A DNA stretch of 64,000 bases from an uncultured Bacteroidales bacterium (GTDB lineage Bacteria; Bacteroidota; Bacteroidia; Bacteroidales; F082): contig CAJOHD010000001.1 of NCBI GenBank assembly GCA_905234275.1, positions 124,001 through 188,000 on the forward strand. The letters run 5' to 3'. The notes beneath the pieces were generated by a model. It worked only from the letters and a program-made list of their open reading frames with translations. It was not told the origin of the DNA and did not search any database. The first letter of the stretch is position 1. Each line of letters opens with the position of its first letter. A program made the position numbers and the translations under genes. This document shows positions 34,632 through 42,643 of this stretch, in pieces.

Positions 34632-34694
34632 TTAATTTAATTAATAATTTGTTATGTGTTTTTACACTATTTTCCCTACTAAAATTTCGGACTG

Positions 34695-34702
34695 CAAAAG
34701 TA
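34695..34702 (-). promoter_or_regulatory. Promoter box of the rplM operon
   Basis: TACTTTTG on the minus strand, 63 nt before the rplM ATG. The leader is long enough for an autoregulatory fold, but I see no convincing structure. Confidence 0.6.
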
Positions 34703-34753
34703 CAAATTTTTTTAATACAAAAAACATTAATAAAAATTAATTTTTCAACGCCC

Positions 34754-34782
34754 TTCATTTCGACCGAAGTGGAGAAATCTCC
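34754..34782. repeat. Single arm of dispersed repeat family 1
   Basis: TTCATTTCGACCGAAGTGG then AGAAATCTCC, in the gap between the divergent rplM and GldA-like genes. Confidence 0.78.
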
Positions 34783-34817
34783 TCCAATAAAATTTACTGT
34801 AATTTGTAATAATTTTG

Positions 34818-34825
34818 TATTTTTG
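34818..34825 (+). promoter_or_regulatory. Promoter box of the GldA-like gene
   Basis: TATTTTTG, 22 nt before the ATG at 34848. It rules out the earlier in-frame start at 34815. Confidence 0.6.
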
Positions 34826-34847
34826 CACATTGAAAAATTACATTTTT

Positions 34848-35570
34848 ATGTCAATAAAGGTAAACCACGTAACGAAACGATATGATCAGCAGTTGGCGCT
34901 GAATGATGTGAATCTGGATATCGAAAAAGGTCAGATTGTGGGACTTCTGGGCCCTAACGGAGCAGGAAAATCGACGCTGATGAAGATTATAACCTGCTTC
35001 ATTCCGCAGACCGAAGGCACTGTATCTGTTGAAGGTTTCGACACAATCGACAACCCGATGGAGGTGCGCCAACGCGTGGGTTATCTGCCGGAGCATAACC
35101 CGCTTTACCTTGACATGTACGTGCGCGAATATCTCGAATTTGTCGCTGGAATTCATCATATCACCGGCAAAGACGCCAAGAACCGCATCGACGAGATGAT
35201 TGAAAAGACCGGCCTCACCGTCGAGATGCGCAAGAAAATCGGAGCTTTGTCGAAAGGTTATCGTCAGCGTGTGGGACTCGCCCAAGCCATGATGCACAAC
35301 CCTTCCGTGCTGATTCTCGATGAGCCGACATCAGGTCTCGACCCGAACCAACTCGTTGAGATTCGTGGACTTATCACTGAGCTTGGAAAAGAAAAGACAG
35401 TACTTCTTTCGACTCACATCATGCAGGAAGTAGAAGCGATGTGCCCGCGCATCGTCATTATTAATAAAGGTGTAGTCGTCGCTAATGATACGATTGAGAA
35501 CATCAAACTCAACGTGATGCACAGCAAAGATGCCAGTATCGAAGCGGTTTTCCAAGCTTTGACAAAATAA
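34848..35570 (+). CDS. ABC transporter ATP-binding protein, GldA-like
   Basis: 240 residues. Walker A is GPNGAGKST, Q-loop region YLPEHNPLYLDMYVREYL, ABC signature LSKGYRQRVGLA, Walker B VLILDEPTSGLDPN, and H-loop LLSTHIMQEVEAMC. YLPEHNPLYLDMYVREYL and LDPNQLVEIR are characteristic of GldA, the ATPase of the gliding-motility-associated ABC transporter in Bacteroidota. It is about 60 residues shorter than GldA, missing part of the C-terminal extension, and no GldF/GldG-type permease is adjacent. Gliding itself should not be inferred. Confidence 0.85.
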   Translation: MSIKVNHVTKRYDQQLALNDVNLDIEKGQIVGLLGPNGAGKSTLMKIITCFIPQTEGTVSVEGFDTIDNPMEVRQRVGYLPEHNPLYLDMYVREYLEFVAGIHHITGKDAKNRIDEMIEKTGLTVEMRKKIGALSKGYRQRVGLAQAMMHNPSVLILDEPTSGLDPNQLVEIRGLITELGKEKTVLLSTHIMQEVEAMCPRIVIINKGVVVANDTIENIKLNVMHSKDASIEAVFQALTK

Positions 35571-35641
35571 AGTCTTTAGTCTTTAGTTATTAGTCGCTAG
35601 TCTAATACTAAAGTCTAAAGACTAACAACTAAAGACTTTTT
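35571..35641 (+). terminator. Word-repeat hairpin ending in a T-run after the GldA-like gene
   Basis: Starts directly after the stop codon with AGTCTTTAGT and ends ACTAAAGACTTTTTTT, so the outer arms pair and a run of seven T follows. It is of the same vocabulary as the repeats at 31408 and 31855 but here looks like a working intrinsic terminator. Confidence 0.65.
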
Positions 35642-35675
35642 TTGCAAAAATAGATGCGAGTATCAAAAAATATAG

Positions 35676-35683
35676 TATCTTTG
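35676..35683 (+). promoter_or_regulatory. Promoter box of metK
   Basis: TATCTTTG. The riboswitch begins about 12 nt downstream, so it would be at the very 5' end of the transcript. Confidence 0.65.
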
Positions 35684-35693
35684 CAGCCGAAAA

Positions 35694-35746
35694 TCACGTG
35701 GACAGATTTGATTGATTGCAACCACAAGAAAAAATGCTAAAACAGT
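35694..35746 (+). promoter_or_regulatory. SAM-II riboswitch upstream of metK
   Basis: P1 is formed by GTGG (35698-35701) and CCAC (35722-35725). The loop carries GATTTGA and ATTGCAA (35715-35721), and the 3' pseudoknot strand is ATGCTAAAAC (35734-35743). This order, including the GATTT...ATTGCAA...GCTAAA pattern, is the SAM-II consensus, a class known from Alphaproteobacteria and Bacteroidota upstream of methionine and SAM genes. The aptamer is 5' proximal; about 100 nt separate it from the metK ATG, whereas SAM-II usually sits close to the start codon. Confidence 0.78.
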
Positions 35747-35845
35747 ATTTCTTTTAACAATCTCAAATTATCCATATTTATTAACTGAGTCAAGCGAGAG
35801 AAAAGCTTCTTACTTCTTGCTTCTGGCTTCTAAATTAAAATAAAA

Positions 35846-37138
35846 ATGGGTTATTATTTCACTTCAGAATCAGTTTCAGAAGGCCATCCGGATAAAGTGG
35901 CCGATCAGATTTCAGATGCCGTCCTCGACGAAATGCTGCGTCAGGATCCGGAATCAAAGGTGGCTTGCGAGACGTTGGTGACCACAGGTCTCACCGTCGT
36001 GGCAGGCGAGGTTAAATCAAACGGATACGTTGACATTCAAGGCACTGCACGCCGTGTCATCGAGCGTATTGGCTATACCAAAGCGGAATATCAGTTCGAC
36101 AGCAAGTCGTGCGGCGTGGTGTCGGCGATTCATGGTCAGTCGCAGGACATCAACCGCGGCGTTGAACGTAAAAAAGAGGAAGATCAAGGTGCTGGCGACC
36201 AGGGCATGATGTTCGGCTACGCTTGCAAGGAGACTCCTGAATATATGCCTCTCACGATAGTGCTTTCGCACATGCTTTTGCTTGAATTGGCTAAGATTCG
36301 CCGTGAAGGCAAGCGCATGAAGTACCTCCGTCCGGATGCCAAGTCGCAGGTCACGGTGGAATACGGCGCCAACTGGAAGCCGTTGCGCATCGACACCATC
36401 GTCATTTCGACACAGCACGACGAATTCATGAACGACGACGCTGCCATGATTGAGAAGATTGAGCATGACGTTCGCACAATATTACTCCCGAGAGTGAAAA
36501 AGCTTCTGCCTCAGAAGGTTAGAAACCTCTTCAAGGCCGACATGAAGCTCTTCGTCAACCCGACTGGCAAGTTCGTCATCGGAGGACCTCATGGTGACAC
36601 CGGTCTCACAGGCCGTAAAATCATCGTCGACACCTACGGCGGTCGCGGTGCACACGGCGGCGGAGCATTTTCTGGCAAAGACTCTTCAAAGGTCGACCGC
36701 TCAGCAGCATACGCAGCACGTCATATCGCGAAAAACATAGTGGCAGCAGGAGTTTGCGACGAGGCTCTCGTGCAGATTGCATACGCTATCGGCGTGGCAC
36801 AGCCTGTCGGTTTCTACGTCAACACCTATGGCACTGCTCATGTGAAAGACGCCAACGGCAAGAAGATGAACGACGCTGAAATAGCCGAAAAGATTCGCAC
36901 TTTGTTTGACCTTCGTCCTTACGCCATCGTGAAGCGTTTCGGACTGAAGAACCCTATCTTTGAGCCGACGGCATCGTACGGTCACTTCGGTCGCGACCCA
37001 TTCACCGCAAAAGTTGAGGTGCAGTACAAAGACAAAGACACCTTCACCGAAAACGGCAAGAACTACAAGAATGTCGAGTTCTTCGCATGGGAGAAGGTTG
37101 ACATGGTACTGGAGATACAAAAAGTTTTCGGAATCTAG
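35846..37138 (+). CDS. metK: S-adenosylmethionine synthetase
   Basis: 430 residues. Makes SAM from methionine and ATP. Motifs: [30 protein letters not shown] (the ATP/methionine loop), [20 protein letters not shown] and [19 protein letters not shown]. It is a little longer than the E. coli enzyme, as usual in Bacteroidota, with extensions such as the loop [10 protein letters not shown]. Probably repressed when SAM binds the upstream SAM-II aptamer. Confidence 0.98.
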   Translation: MGYYFTSESVSEGHPDKVADQISDAVLDEMLRQDPESKVACETLVTTGLTVVAGEVKSNGYVDIQGTARRVIERIGYTKAEYQFDSKSCGVVSAIHGQSQDINRGVERKKEEDQGAGDQGMMFGYACKETPEYMPLTIVLSHMLLLELAKIRREGKRMKYLRPDAKSQVTVEYGANWKPLRIDTIVISTQHDEFMNDDAAMIEKIEHDVRTILLPRVKKLLPQKVRNLFKADMKLFVNPTGKFVIGGPHGDTGLTGRKIIVDTYGGRGAHGGGAFSGKDSSKVDRSAAYAARHIAKNIVAAGVCDEALVQIAYAIGVAQPVGFYVNTYGTAHVKDANGKKMNDAEIAEKIRTLFDLRPYAIVKRFGLKNPIFEPTASYGHFGRDPFTAKVEVQYKDKDTFTENGKNYKNVEFFAWEKVDMVLEIQKVFGI

Positions 37139-37193
37139 GAAAATTCCTAAAAGATTTTTCCTAAAACCCTTTGCTCAATTAAAAATACTTCTT

Positions 37194-37201
37194 TATTTTT
37201 G
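37194..37201 (+). promoter_or_regulatory. Promoter box of the M28 peptidase gene
   Basis: TATTTTTG, 20 nt before the ATG at 37222. Confidence 0.6.
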
Positions 37202-37221
37202 CAGCAACAAATCCTACGAAA

Positions 37222-39153
37222 ATGAAGAAGTATTTACTTTTTATTGCTATGGCATTGTGTGTCAATGTCTTAAACGCCCAGTTTATCGATCACAAAGGCA
37301 ACCGCAACCAGACGTATCCTGATGTGTATGGTCAAAATCCTGACATAGTCGAGATGATTAATCAGGTTGACACGTTGAGTATTTATTATGCCATCGAGTT
37401 TATGCAAATGTATATTCGAGAATGCAGCTCCCCCAGTGCTCTGATTGTTCAGAATGCTCTTCTCGACTGGTTCGACCAACTTGGACTTGAGACTTACGTC
37501 CATCATCACACTGGCACTATCGGCATGACCGACACTCTCCAAGCCGGTAATGTCATCGCGATTCAGCCGGGCACAGAGTTCCCAGATGAATATATCATCA
37601 TCGCCGCACATTACGACCATCCTGACGGTCCTGGTGCCGACGATAACGCTTCCGGAACATCAGGAGTGCTTGAATGTGCTCGTATTCTGAGCCAGCATCA
37701 GTTCAAGCGCACCATTCTCTACATTCCATTTAACGGCGAGGAGCGTTGGATGGTAGGAAGTTATCCTTTCGTGCAGAAATGCGCTCGCGAAGACATGAAT
37801 ATCCTTGGTGTTTTCGACATGGATATGATTGGTTTCTGGCCTGGTCCTGAATATGGTCCGGTCACGATGTATTCCGGATATTCGTATATCTCACAAAGGC
37901 TTTTTGAGTATTATCAGAATGTGGCGAATATCTACCTTCCGGAGATGCCGACTTATCGTTTTACCGCCAAAGACGCGTATGGTGGCGATCACATGTGCTT
38001 TAATATCCACGAATATCCTGCGCTTTATATCGGCGATATAGAATATCAAGCTCAAAACCCTCATTATCATCATCCTTCGGATACAATTGGCGCTGGATTT
38101 AACTGTATGGATTTAGCACAAGGTTTTGTGAAGGCTGTCGTGGCAGCTACGGCTGAACTTGCCGACGGATGGCTTCCTCCACAGGATTTCAGCGTGACAG
38201 TTCAAAATGAGATGCCTTACCTAAGCTGGAGTCCATCGTCAAATACAAGTTTTTATCTGGTTTACAAAGATGATGAGATGATTGGTTATACGGCGGAGAC
38301 TTCATACGTCGACGATATGTTTTGGGTGGATGGCGAATGGCATAAATATTATGTAAAACCTGTACATCCGGATAGCTGGGCTGGTCCACAGTCCAATATG
38401 GATTCGATTATCTCTTGCGAGCCGTTGCATATCCCTGCATCTTATGACTTTGAGGATGCTACGGCTGGCAATCTGCATCTTTATAATGAAAATTGGAGTA
38501 TCGAGCAGTTTAAAAACAGGTTTTGCTTGGTGGCGAAGACATATACAAGAGACAATATCTTGCAAATCATTGAAACTCCGTGGTTTTCTATTCCTGAGAC
38601 TACCGAGGATGTCACTTTCGGATTTACGATGAACAGAAATATTCCATCGATTTGGTCGCCATATAACGCCGGTGTTTATATTGATGTGACAACCGACAGG
38701 AAAAACTGGCATAAGCTTGATTTTGTTTGGGATCAGCAGAATCGTTGGAATGAATATGCCTTTTCACTTAATGATTATATCGGAGAAGATTATGTGCAAG
38801 TTCGTATTAGATTTGAGGCAAGCGGGCAGGGAAATACAACCACAACCTACAAGTATATGGCAGTCGACGATTTGTACATCAATTTCGATCATCAGGATGT
38901 GAATGAAGTTTTTGTTGAAGATAAATTCAATCTGTCGATCTCACCAAATCCTTCAAAAGGCATCGTGAATATTGCAACTGGTTTGGAACGCAATTACTCT
39001 GTTGCGGTTTATAACATGATAGGAGTCAGGGTGTTGTCGGACAACTCTTTCCATGATGGCACCCTTGATTTGACCGCATTACCATCTGGAGTGTATTTCA
39101 TCTCAGCCGATAATGGAACTGACAGGCTTACAAAGCGTGTGGTGATTAAATAA
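37222..39153 (+). CDS. Secreted M28-family zinc peptidase with T9SS sorting domain
   Basis: 643 residues. Signal peptide MKKYLLFIAMALCVNVLNAQ. The M28 catalytic domain (about 60-310) has the five metal ligands and catalytic Glu in order: HYDHPDG, GADDNASG, FNGEERW, DMDMIG and HYHHPSD, pointing to an aminopeptidase-type di-zinc site. After it come a fibronectin-III-like segment (about 320-390) and a beta-sandwich (about 395-560). Residues about 565-643 are a type A T9SS sorting domain: NLSISPNPSKGIVNI, MIGVRVLSD, LPSGVYFISAD and KRVVIK. The protein is therefore exported through the outer membrane and probably attached to the surface. Substrates unknown. Confidence 0.92.
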   Translation: MKKYLLFIAMALCVNVLNAQFIDHKGNRNQTYPDVYGQNPDIVEMINQVDTLSIYYAIEFMQMYIRECSSPSALIVQNALLDWFDQLGLETYVHHHTGTIGMTDTLQAGNVIAIQPGTEFPDEYIIIAAHYDHPDGPGADDNASGTSGVLECARILSQHQFKRTILYIPFNGEERWMVGSYPFVQKCAREDMNILGVFDMDMIGFWPGPEYGPVTMYSGYSYISQRLFEYYQNVANIYLPEMPTYRFTAKDAYGGDHMCFNIHEYPALYIGDIEYQAQNPHYHHPSDTIGAGFNCMDLAQGFVKAVVAATAELADGWLPPQDFSVTVQNEMPYLSWSPSSNTSFYLVYKDDEMIGYTAETSYVDDMFWVDGEWHKYYVKPVHPDSWAGPQSNMDSIISCEPLHIPASYDFEDATAGNLHLYNENWSIEQFKNRFCLVAKTYTRDNILQIIETPWFSIPETTEDVTFGFTMNRNIPSIWSPYNAGVYIDVTTDRKNWHKLDFVWDQQNRWNEYAFSLNDYIGEDYVQVRIRFEASGQGNTTTTYKYMAVDDLYINFDHQDVNEVFVEDKFNLSISPNPSKGIVNIATGLERNYSVAVYNMIGVRVLSDNSFHDGTLDLTALPSGVYFISADNGTDRLTKRVVIK

Positions 39154-39155
39154 TT

Positions 39156-41675
39156 TTATTTTAAAGTAATTCTTGTGATTCCAGCGCCGCCGGTCTCAAG
39201 ACTGGCGTCGCTGAAATTTTGTATGCATGACTGCTTGCTCAGATATTCTCTGATGAGTTTCCTGAGAATGCCGTTGCCTTTGCCGTGGAGGATGCTTACT
39301 TCTTTGATACTCAATAGGGTAGCCTCGTCGATGTATTTTGCAACGTTGTCAACTGCTTCATCGCCACGCTGACCGCGGACGTCGAGAGTGAGGTTGAAAT
39401 GCTGCGCCTTCTCGTTGATGTCGTTCATGATGCTCTTGTGCAGATACGATGGGTTCTGCTGTGCCTTGCGTGCTTGCGAACGACTGATTTTTCTGAGTTT
39501 GTCGGCAGTTGTGCGAAGTCTGACATCGCCAAATTGTATTGTGACATCGGTGTCGGTGATTGCCAACAGCTCGCCAACGACCTCTAACTCGTTGATGCAC
39601 ACCATGTCGCCGACTTTCAGTTCCTCGTTGGAGACTTCTTTTTCATCAGCTTTCAGCTGCTTCGAGAGGTTCTTCTCCTCGTTGGCGAGGTTCTGCTTCA
39701 TCTCTTTCAGCTCCTCGCGAAGTTCTTTGGTGCGGTTTTTCTCTGCCTGCGCCTCTTTGATTTCACGAATCGTCTTTTCGATTTTAGCATTAGCTCTGTC
39801 GATGATTTCTTGCGCTTCCTTAGTCGCCTCTTTCAACAGCTTGTTTTTGTGTTTCTCGATGTCGGCGAGATGATTCTTGTATTTCGTGACGACCTCGTCG
39901 AGGAGTTTGTCGGCGACTTTCAGCTCATATTCTTTCTTGCGAACCTCTTTTTTCTCGATCTCGAGTTGCTGAAGCTGCTGGTCGAAGTCGAGGTGCTCAC
40001 GACCTGAGATTTCAACGGCGCTGTCGAGGATCTCATGAGGAAAACCAATCTTTTTCGCGATTTCGAAGGCGAAAGATGACCCAGGCTTGCCTATCATCAT
40101 CACGTAAAGTGGCTGCAGATATCGTGTGTCGAACAGCATTGCTCCGTTGACGATGCCAGGATGGTTGTCGGCAAGAAGCTTCAGGTTCGCATAGTGAGTG
40201 GTGACGACTCCGAACGATTTTTTCTCATTCATCTTCAACAAGATAGCCTCCGCTATTGCGCCTCCAAGTTGTGGCTCGGTGCCGGTTCCGAACTCATCGA
40301 TGAGGAACAGAGTGCGCTCGTTGCCGTGCTCTAAAAGCTCTTTCATATTGATGAGGTGCGAGCTATAGGTCGAGAGGTCGTTTTCCAACGACTGCTCATC
40401 CCCGATGTCGATGAACATATCGTGGAAAATGCCGCATTTTGAGTCGATTTTGACTGGAATTGCCAATCCGCATTGCAGCATGTACTGCACTAGGCCTATC
40501 GTCTTGAGGCACACTGATTTACCTCCGGCGTTTGGACCTGAAATAACAAGAATTCTACCCACGTCATTTCGACTGGAGCGAAGCGGAATGGAGAAATCTC
40601 CGCCACTTGAATTATCAGAATCATTTTGTCTGAGATTTCTCGACTCCACTTCGTTTCGCTCGAAATGACGGGAAACACCGAGTCTCAAATCCAGTGGAGT
40701 TATTTGTTTTCCTTGTCCTTTCAGTTTCTGTTCCAGCAGTGGATGCCGTGCCTCAATCCAGTCGAACATCGGCTCGTCGGTGAGCTCCGGAATCACGCAG
40801 TTGTATTCATGGCTTAGCAAAGCCTTAGCCCTGATGAAATCGAGCAATCCGAGGAGTCGCCAAGCCATCGTGAGATTCGGAATCTCTGGTCTCAGAATCT
40901 TCGTGAAAGCAAGCAGAATCTTGTTGATTTCGCGTCTCTCGGCGTATTCCAACTCCTTGATTTCGTTGTTGGTCTCGAAGATTTCCGCTGGCTCGATGTA
41001 TACTGTCTGTCCCGTTGCTGACTCATCGTGGATGAAGCCTCGCAGAGCGCGTTTGTCAGCGGCACGCACAGGAATCACAGGACGTCCGTCGCGGATGGTC
41101 ATCTCGGCGGTGCTGTCGGTCCAGCCTGAGTTCTTCGCCTCGACGAGAATTTTGTGCATGCGGTGGTCGATGGAGCTCTGTTTCCGCCTGATGTCACGAC
41201 GAATCTCAGCAAGTTCTGCTGAAGCATTGTCAGGAATCTCGCCTTTGTCGTCGATAAGGCGGTTTATCTCTGTAAAGATATGATTATCAATGGAGGTGCC
41301 TTCTGCCAAAGCCTTCAGATATGGTACTTTGTCAGATGCTTCGGATTTGAAGAATTTGAAAACGTAAGACAGAGCCGAGAGCGTAGGTTTCAGCGCGAAC
41401 ATGCTGTCGAGACTGATGACGGTGCCGTCAATTGACAGGTGCTTGAATTCGTCGCGAAGGTCGTTGTAATCGCGCACAGGGAAAGGCACGCCATCCTGCA
41501 TCAGAATCTGGAAGTCCTGAATCAGACGAAGATAAGTGTGAATCTCGTCAACGTCGGTGCAGAAACTCATCTTGCCAACGAATTCTTTACCCATCTCGCT
41601 GATACACAATTCGTTGAGGTGCTCTCTGATGTAGTTGAAGCCTATCTTGTTTTCAAAATCCGAAGGATATATCAT
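39156..41675 (-). CDS. mutS2: Endonuclease MutS2 carrying a translated repeat insertion
   Basis: 839 residues. Homologue of MutS without mismatch-recognition domains; associated with suppression of recombination and, in some bacteria, with rescue of collided ribosomes. Walker A GPNAGGKS (about 379-386), Walker B LFLIDEFGTGTEP, a long coiled coil (about 510-640), a KOW-like segment (VGDMVCINELEVVGE) and a C-terminal Smr nuclease domain (LDVRGQRGDEAVD, HGKGNGILR). About eight residues before Walker A there are some 36 extra residues (SRHFERNEVESRNLRQ... to ...PLRSSRNDVG) that are exactly the translation of repeat family 1 at 40563-40669. The frame stays open. Confidence 0.94.
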   Translation of the reverse strand: MIYPSDFENKIGFNYIREHLNELCISEMGKEFVGKMSFCTDVDEIHTYLRLIQDFQILMQDGVPFPVRDYNDLRDEFKHLSIDGTVISLDSMFALKPTLSALSYVFKFFKSEASDKVPYLKALAEGTSIDNHIFTEINRLIDDKGEIPDNASAELAEIRRDIRRKQSSIDHRMHKILVEAKNSGWTDSTAEMTIRDGRPVIPVRAADKRALRGFIHDESATGQTVYIEPAEIFETNNEIKELEYAERREINKILLAFTKILRPEIPNLTMAWRLLGLLDFIRAKALLSHEYNCVIPELTDEPMFDWIEARHPLLEQKLKGQGKQITPLDLRLGVSRHFERNEVESRNLRQNDSDNSSGGDFSIPLRSSRNDVGRILVISGPNAGGKSVCLKTIGLVQYMLQCGLAIPVKIDSKCGIFHDMFIDIGDEQSLENDLSTYSSHLINMKELLEHGNERTLFLIDEFGTGTEPQLGGAIAEAILLKMNEKKSFGVVTTHYANLKLLADNHPGIVNGAMLFDTRYLQPLYVMMIGKPGSSFAFEIAKKIGFPHEILDSAVEISGREHLDFDQQLQQLEIEKKEVRKKEYELKVADKLLDEVVTKYKNHLADIEKHKNKLLKEATKEAQEIIDRANAKIEKTIREIKEAQAEKNRTKELREELKEMKQNLANEEKNLSKQLKADEKEVSNEELKVGDMVCINELEVVGELLAITDTDVTIQFGDVRLRTTADKLRKISRSQARKAQQNPSYLHKSIMNDINEKAQHFNLTLDVRGQRGDEAVDNVAKYIDEATLLSIKEVSILHGKGNGILRKLIREYLSKQSCIQNFSDASLETGGAGITRITLK
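40563..40669. repeat. Dispersed palindromic repeat family 1, copy inside mutS2
   Basis: Two arms of about 38 nt: GTCATTTCGACTGGAGCG...AGAAATCTC, and inverted GAGATTTCTCGA...CGCTCGAAATGAC, around about 30 nt of unrelated spacer. It is translated in frame as part of mutS2. The same arms occur between genes at 4261, 6333, 28489, 34754, 41717 and 58536. Confidence 0.93.
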
Positions 41676-41692
41676 ATCTATGAATTAGCGTG

Positions 41693-41700
41693 CAAAGATA
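41693..41700 (-). promoter_or_regulatory. Promoter box of mutS2
   Basis: TATCTTTG on the minus strand, 17 nt before the ATG at 41675. Confidence 0.58.
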
Positions 41701-41716
41701 CAAAATTTTTGATTCT

Positions 41717-41858
41717 GTCATTTCGACTGGAGTGAAACGGAGTGGAGAAATCTCAGGCATTTAAGAAATTTCTAATATTTGTCGGAGATTTATTCGCCTG
41801 TGGCGAATGCTTTCGCTTCGCTCAGGTCTCGACTTCACTTCGTTTCGCTCGAAATGAC
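41717..41858. repeat. Dispersed palindromic repeat family 1, long composite intergenic copy
   Basis: 142 nt between the outer GTCATTTC and GAAATGAC. Inside is an extra block (GGAGATTTATTCGCC..., then GCTTTCGCTTCGCTCAGG) that recurs, inverted, at 58568-58614 after the rel gene. It lies between the divergent mutS2 and cutC promoters. Confidence 0.85.
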
Positions 41859-41924
41859 GAGAGGAGAATGCTTTTCGTAGAAAGGTGGCAATTCAATAAT
41901 GACGACTGATGACGAAAAAATCAT

Positions 41925-41932
41925 TATATTTG
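41925..41932 (+). promoter_or_regulatory. Promoter box of the cutC operon
   Basis: TATATTTG, 15 nt before the cutC ATG at 41948; it excludes the in-frame start at 41909. Confidence 0.6.
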
Positions 41933-41947
41933 CAAAAATTTTGTTTT

Positions 41948-42643
41948 ATGAGATTTGAACTTTGTGCAAACGGTTATCAGTCAATAGTTAACGGTGCTGA
42001 GGGCGGTGCTGACTGCGCCGAGCTTTGCGAGGCGCTCGAAGTCGGCGGCGTGACACCGTCTTACGGGACGTTGTCGAGTTGTAAAGATATTATTCCGACA
42101 CGTGTGCTAATCCGTTGCCGCCCAGGGAATTATATCTATAACGATGACGAAGTTGCCATCATGTGCGAGGATATAAAAATGGTGAAAAACCTTGGTTATG
42201 AAGGCGTTGTGATCGGTGCATTGAATAAAAACGGCGACCTCGATGTGTCTGCAATCAAAAAGATGATGGCGGCAGGCGAGGGGATGAAGTTTACGTTTCA
42301 CCGTGCCATCGACGCATGCAACAATCCGCTCGATGCCATGGAGACTCTCATTAGCCTTGGCTTCGATAAAGTTCTTACATCTGGCTGTAAACCAACGGCT
42401 TACGATGGCATCGACATGATTCGGGAGATGCAGACTTTGTTCGGCGACCGCATCAATATCATGGCGGGAGGCGGCATCAATGAGAATAACGTTGAAAGGG
42501 TTGCCACCGCAACAGGTATTCAAAACGTGCACGCTTCGTTGACATCGCCAGTCGCCAGCGGAGTTGATAACACAGGCGCAATCATGGCATATAAAATTTC
42601 GAATTTAGAAAGAATCAAAGAGTTTGTAAAAATCATCAAATGA
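41948..42643 (+). CDS. cutC: CutC family TIM-barrel protein
   Basis: 231 residues starting MRFELCANGYQSIVNGAEGGA. Family motifs: ELCEALEVGGVTPSYG, VLIRCRPGNYIYNDDEV, FHRAIDACNNPLDAME and TSGCKPTAYDG, NIMAGGGINENNV. CutC is called a copper homeostasis protein, but its enzymatic role is unproven. It is the first gene of a four-gene operon; its stop codon overlaps the start of the beta-mannosidase (ATGA). Confidence 0.93.
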   Translation: MRFELCANGYQSIVNGAEGGADCAELCEALEVGGVTPSYGTLSSCKDIIPTRVLIRCRPGNYIYNDDEVAIMCEDIKMVKNLGYEGVVIGALNKNGDLDVSAIKKMMAAGEGMKFTFHRAIDACNNPLDAMETLISLGFDKVLTSGCKPTAYDGIDMIREMQTLFGDRINIMAGGGINENNVERVATATGIQNVHASLTSPVASGVDNTGAIMAYKISNLERIKEFVKIIK

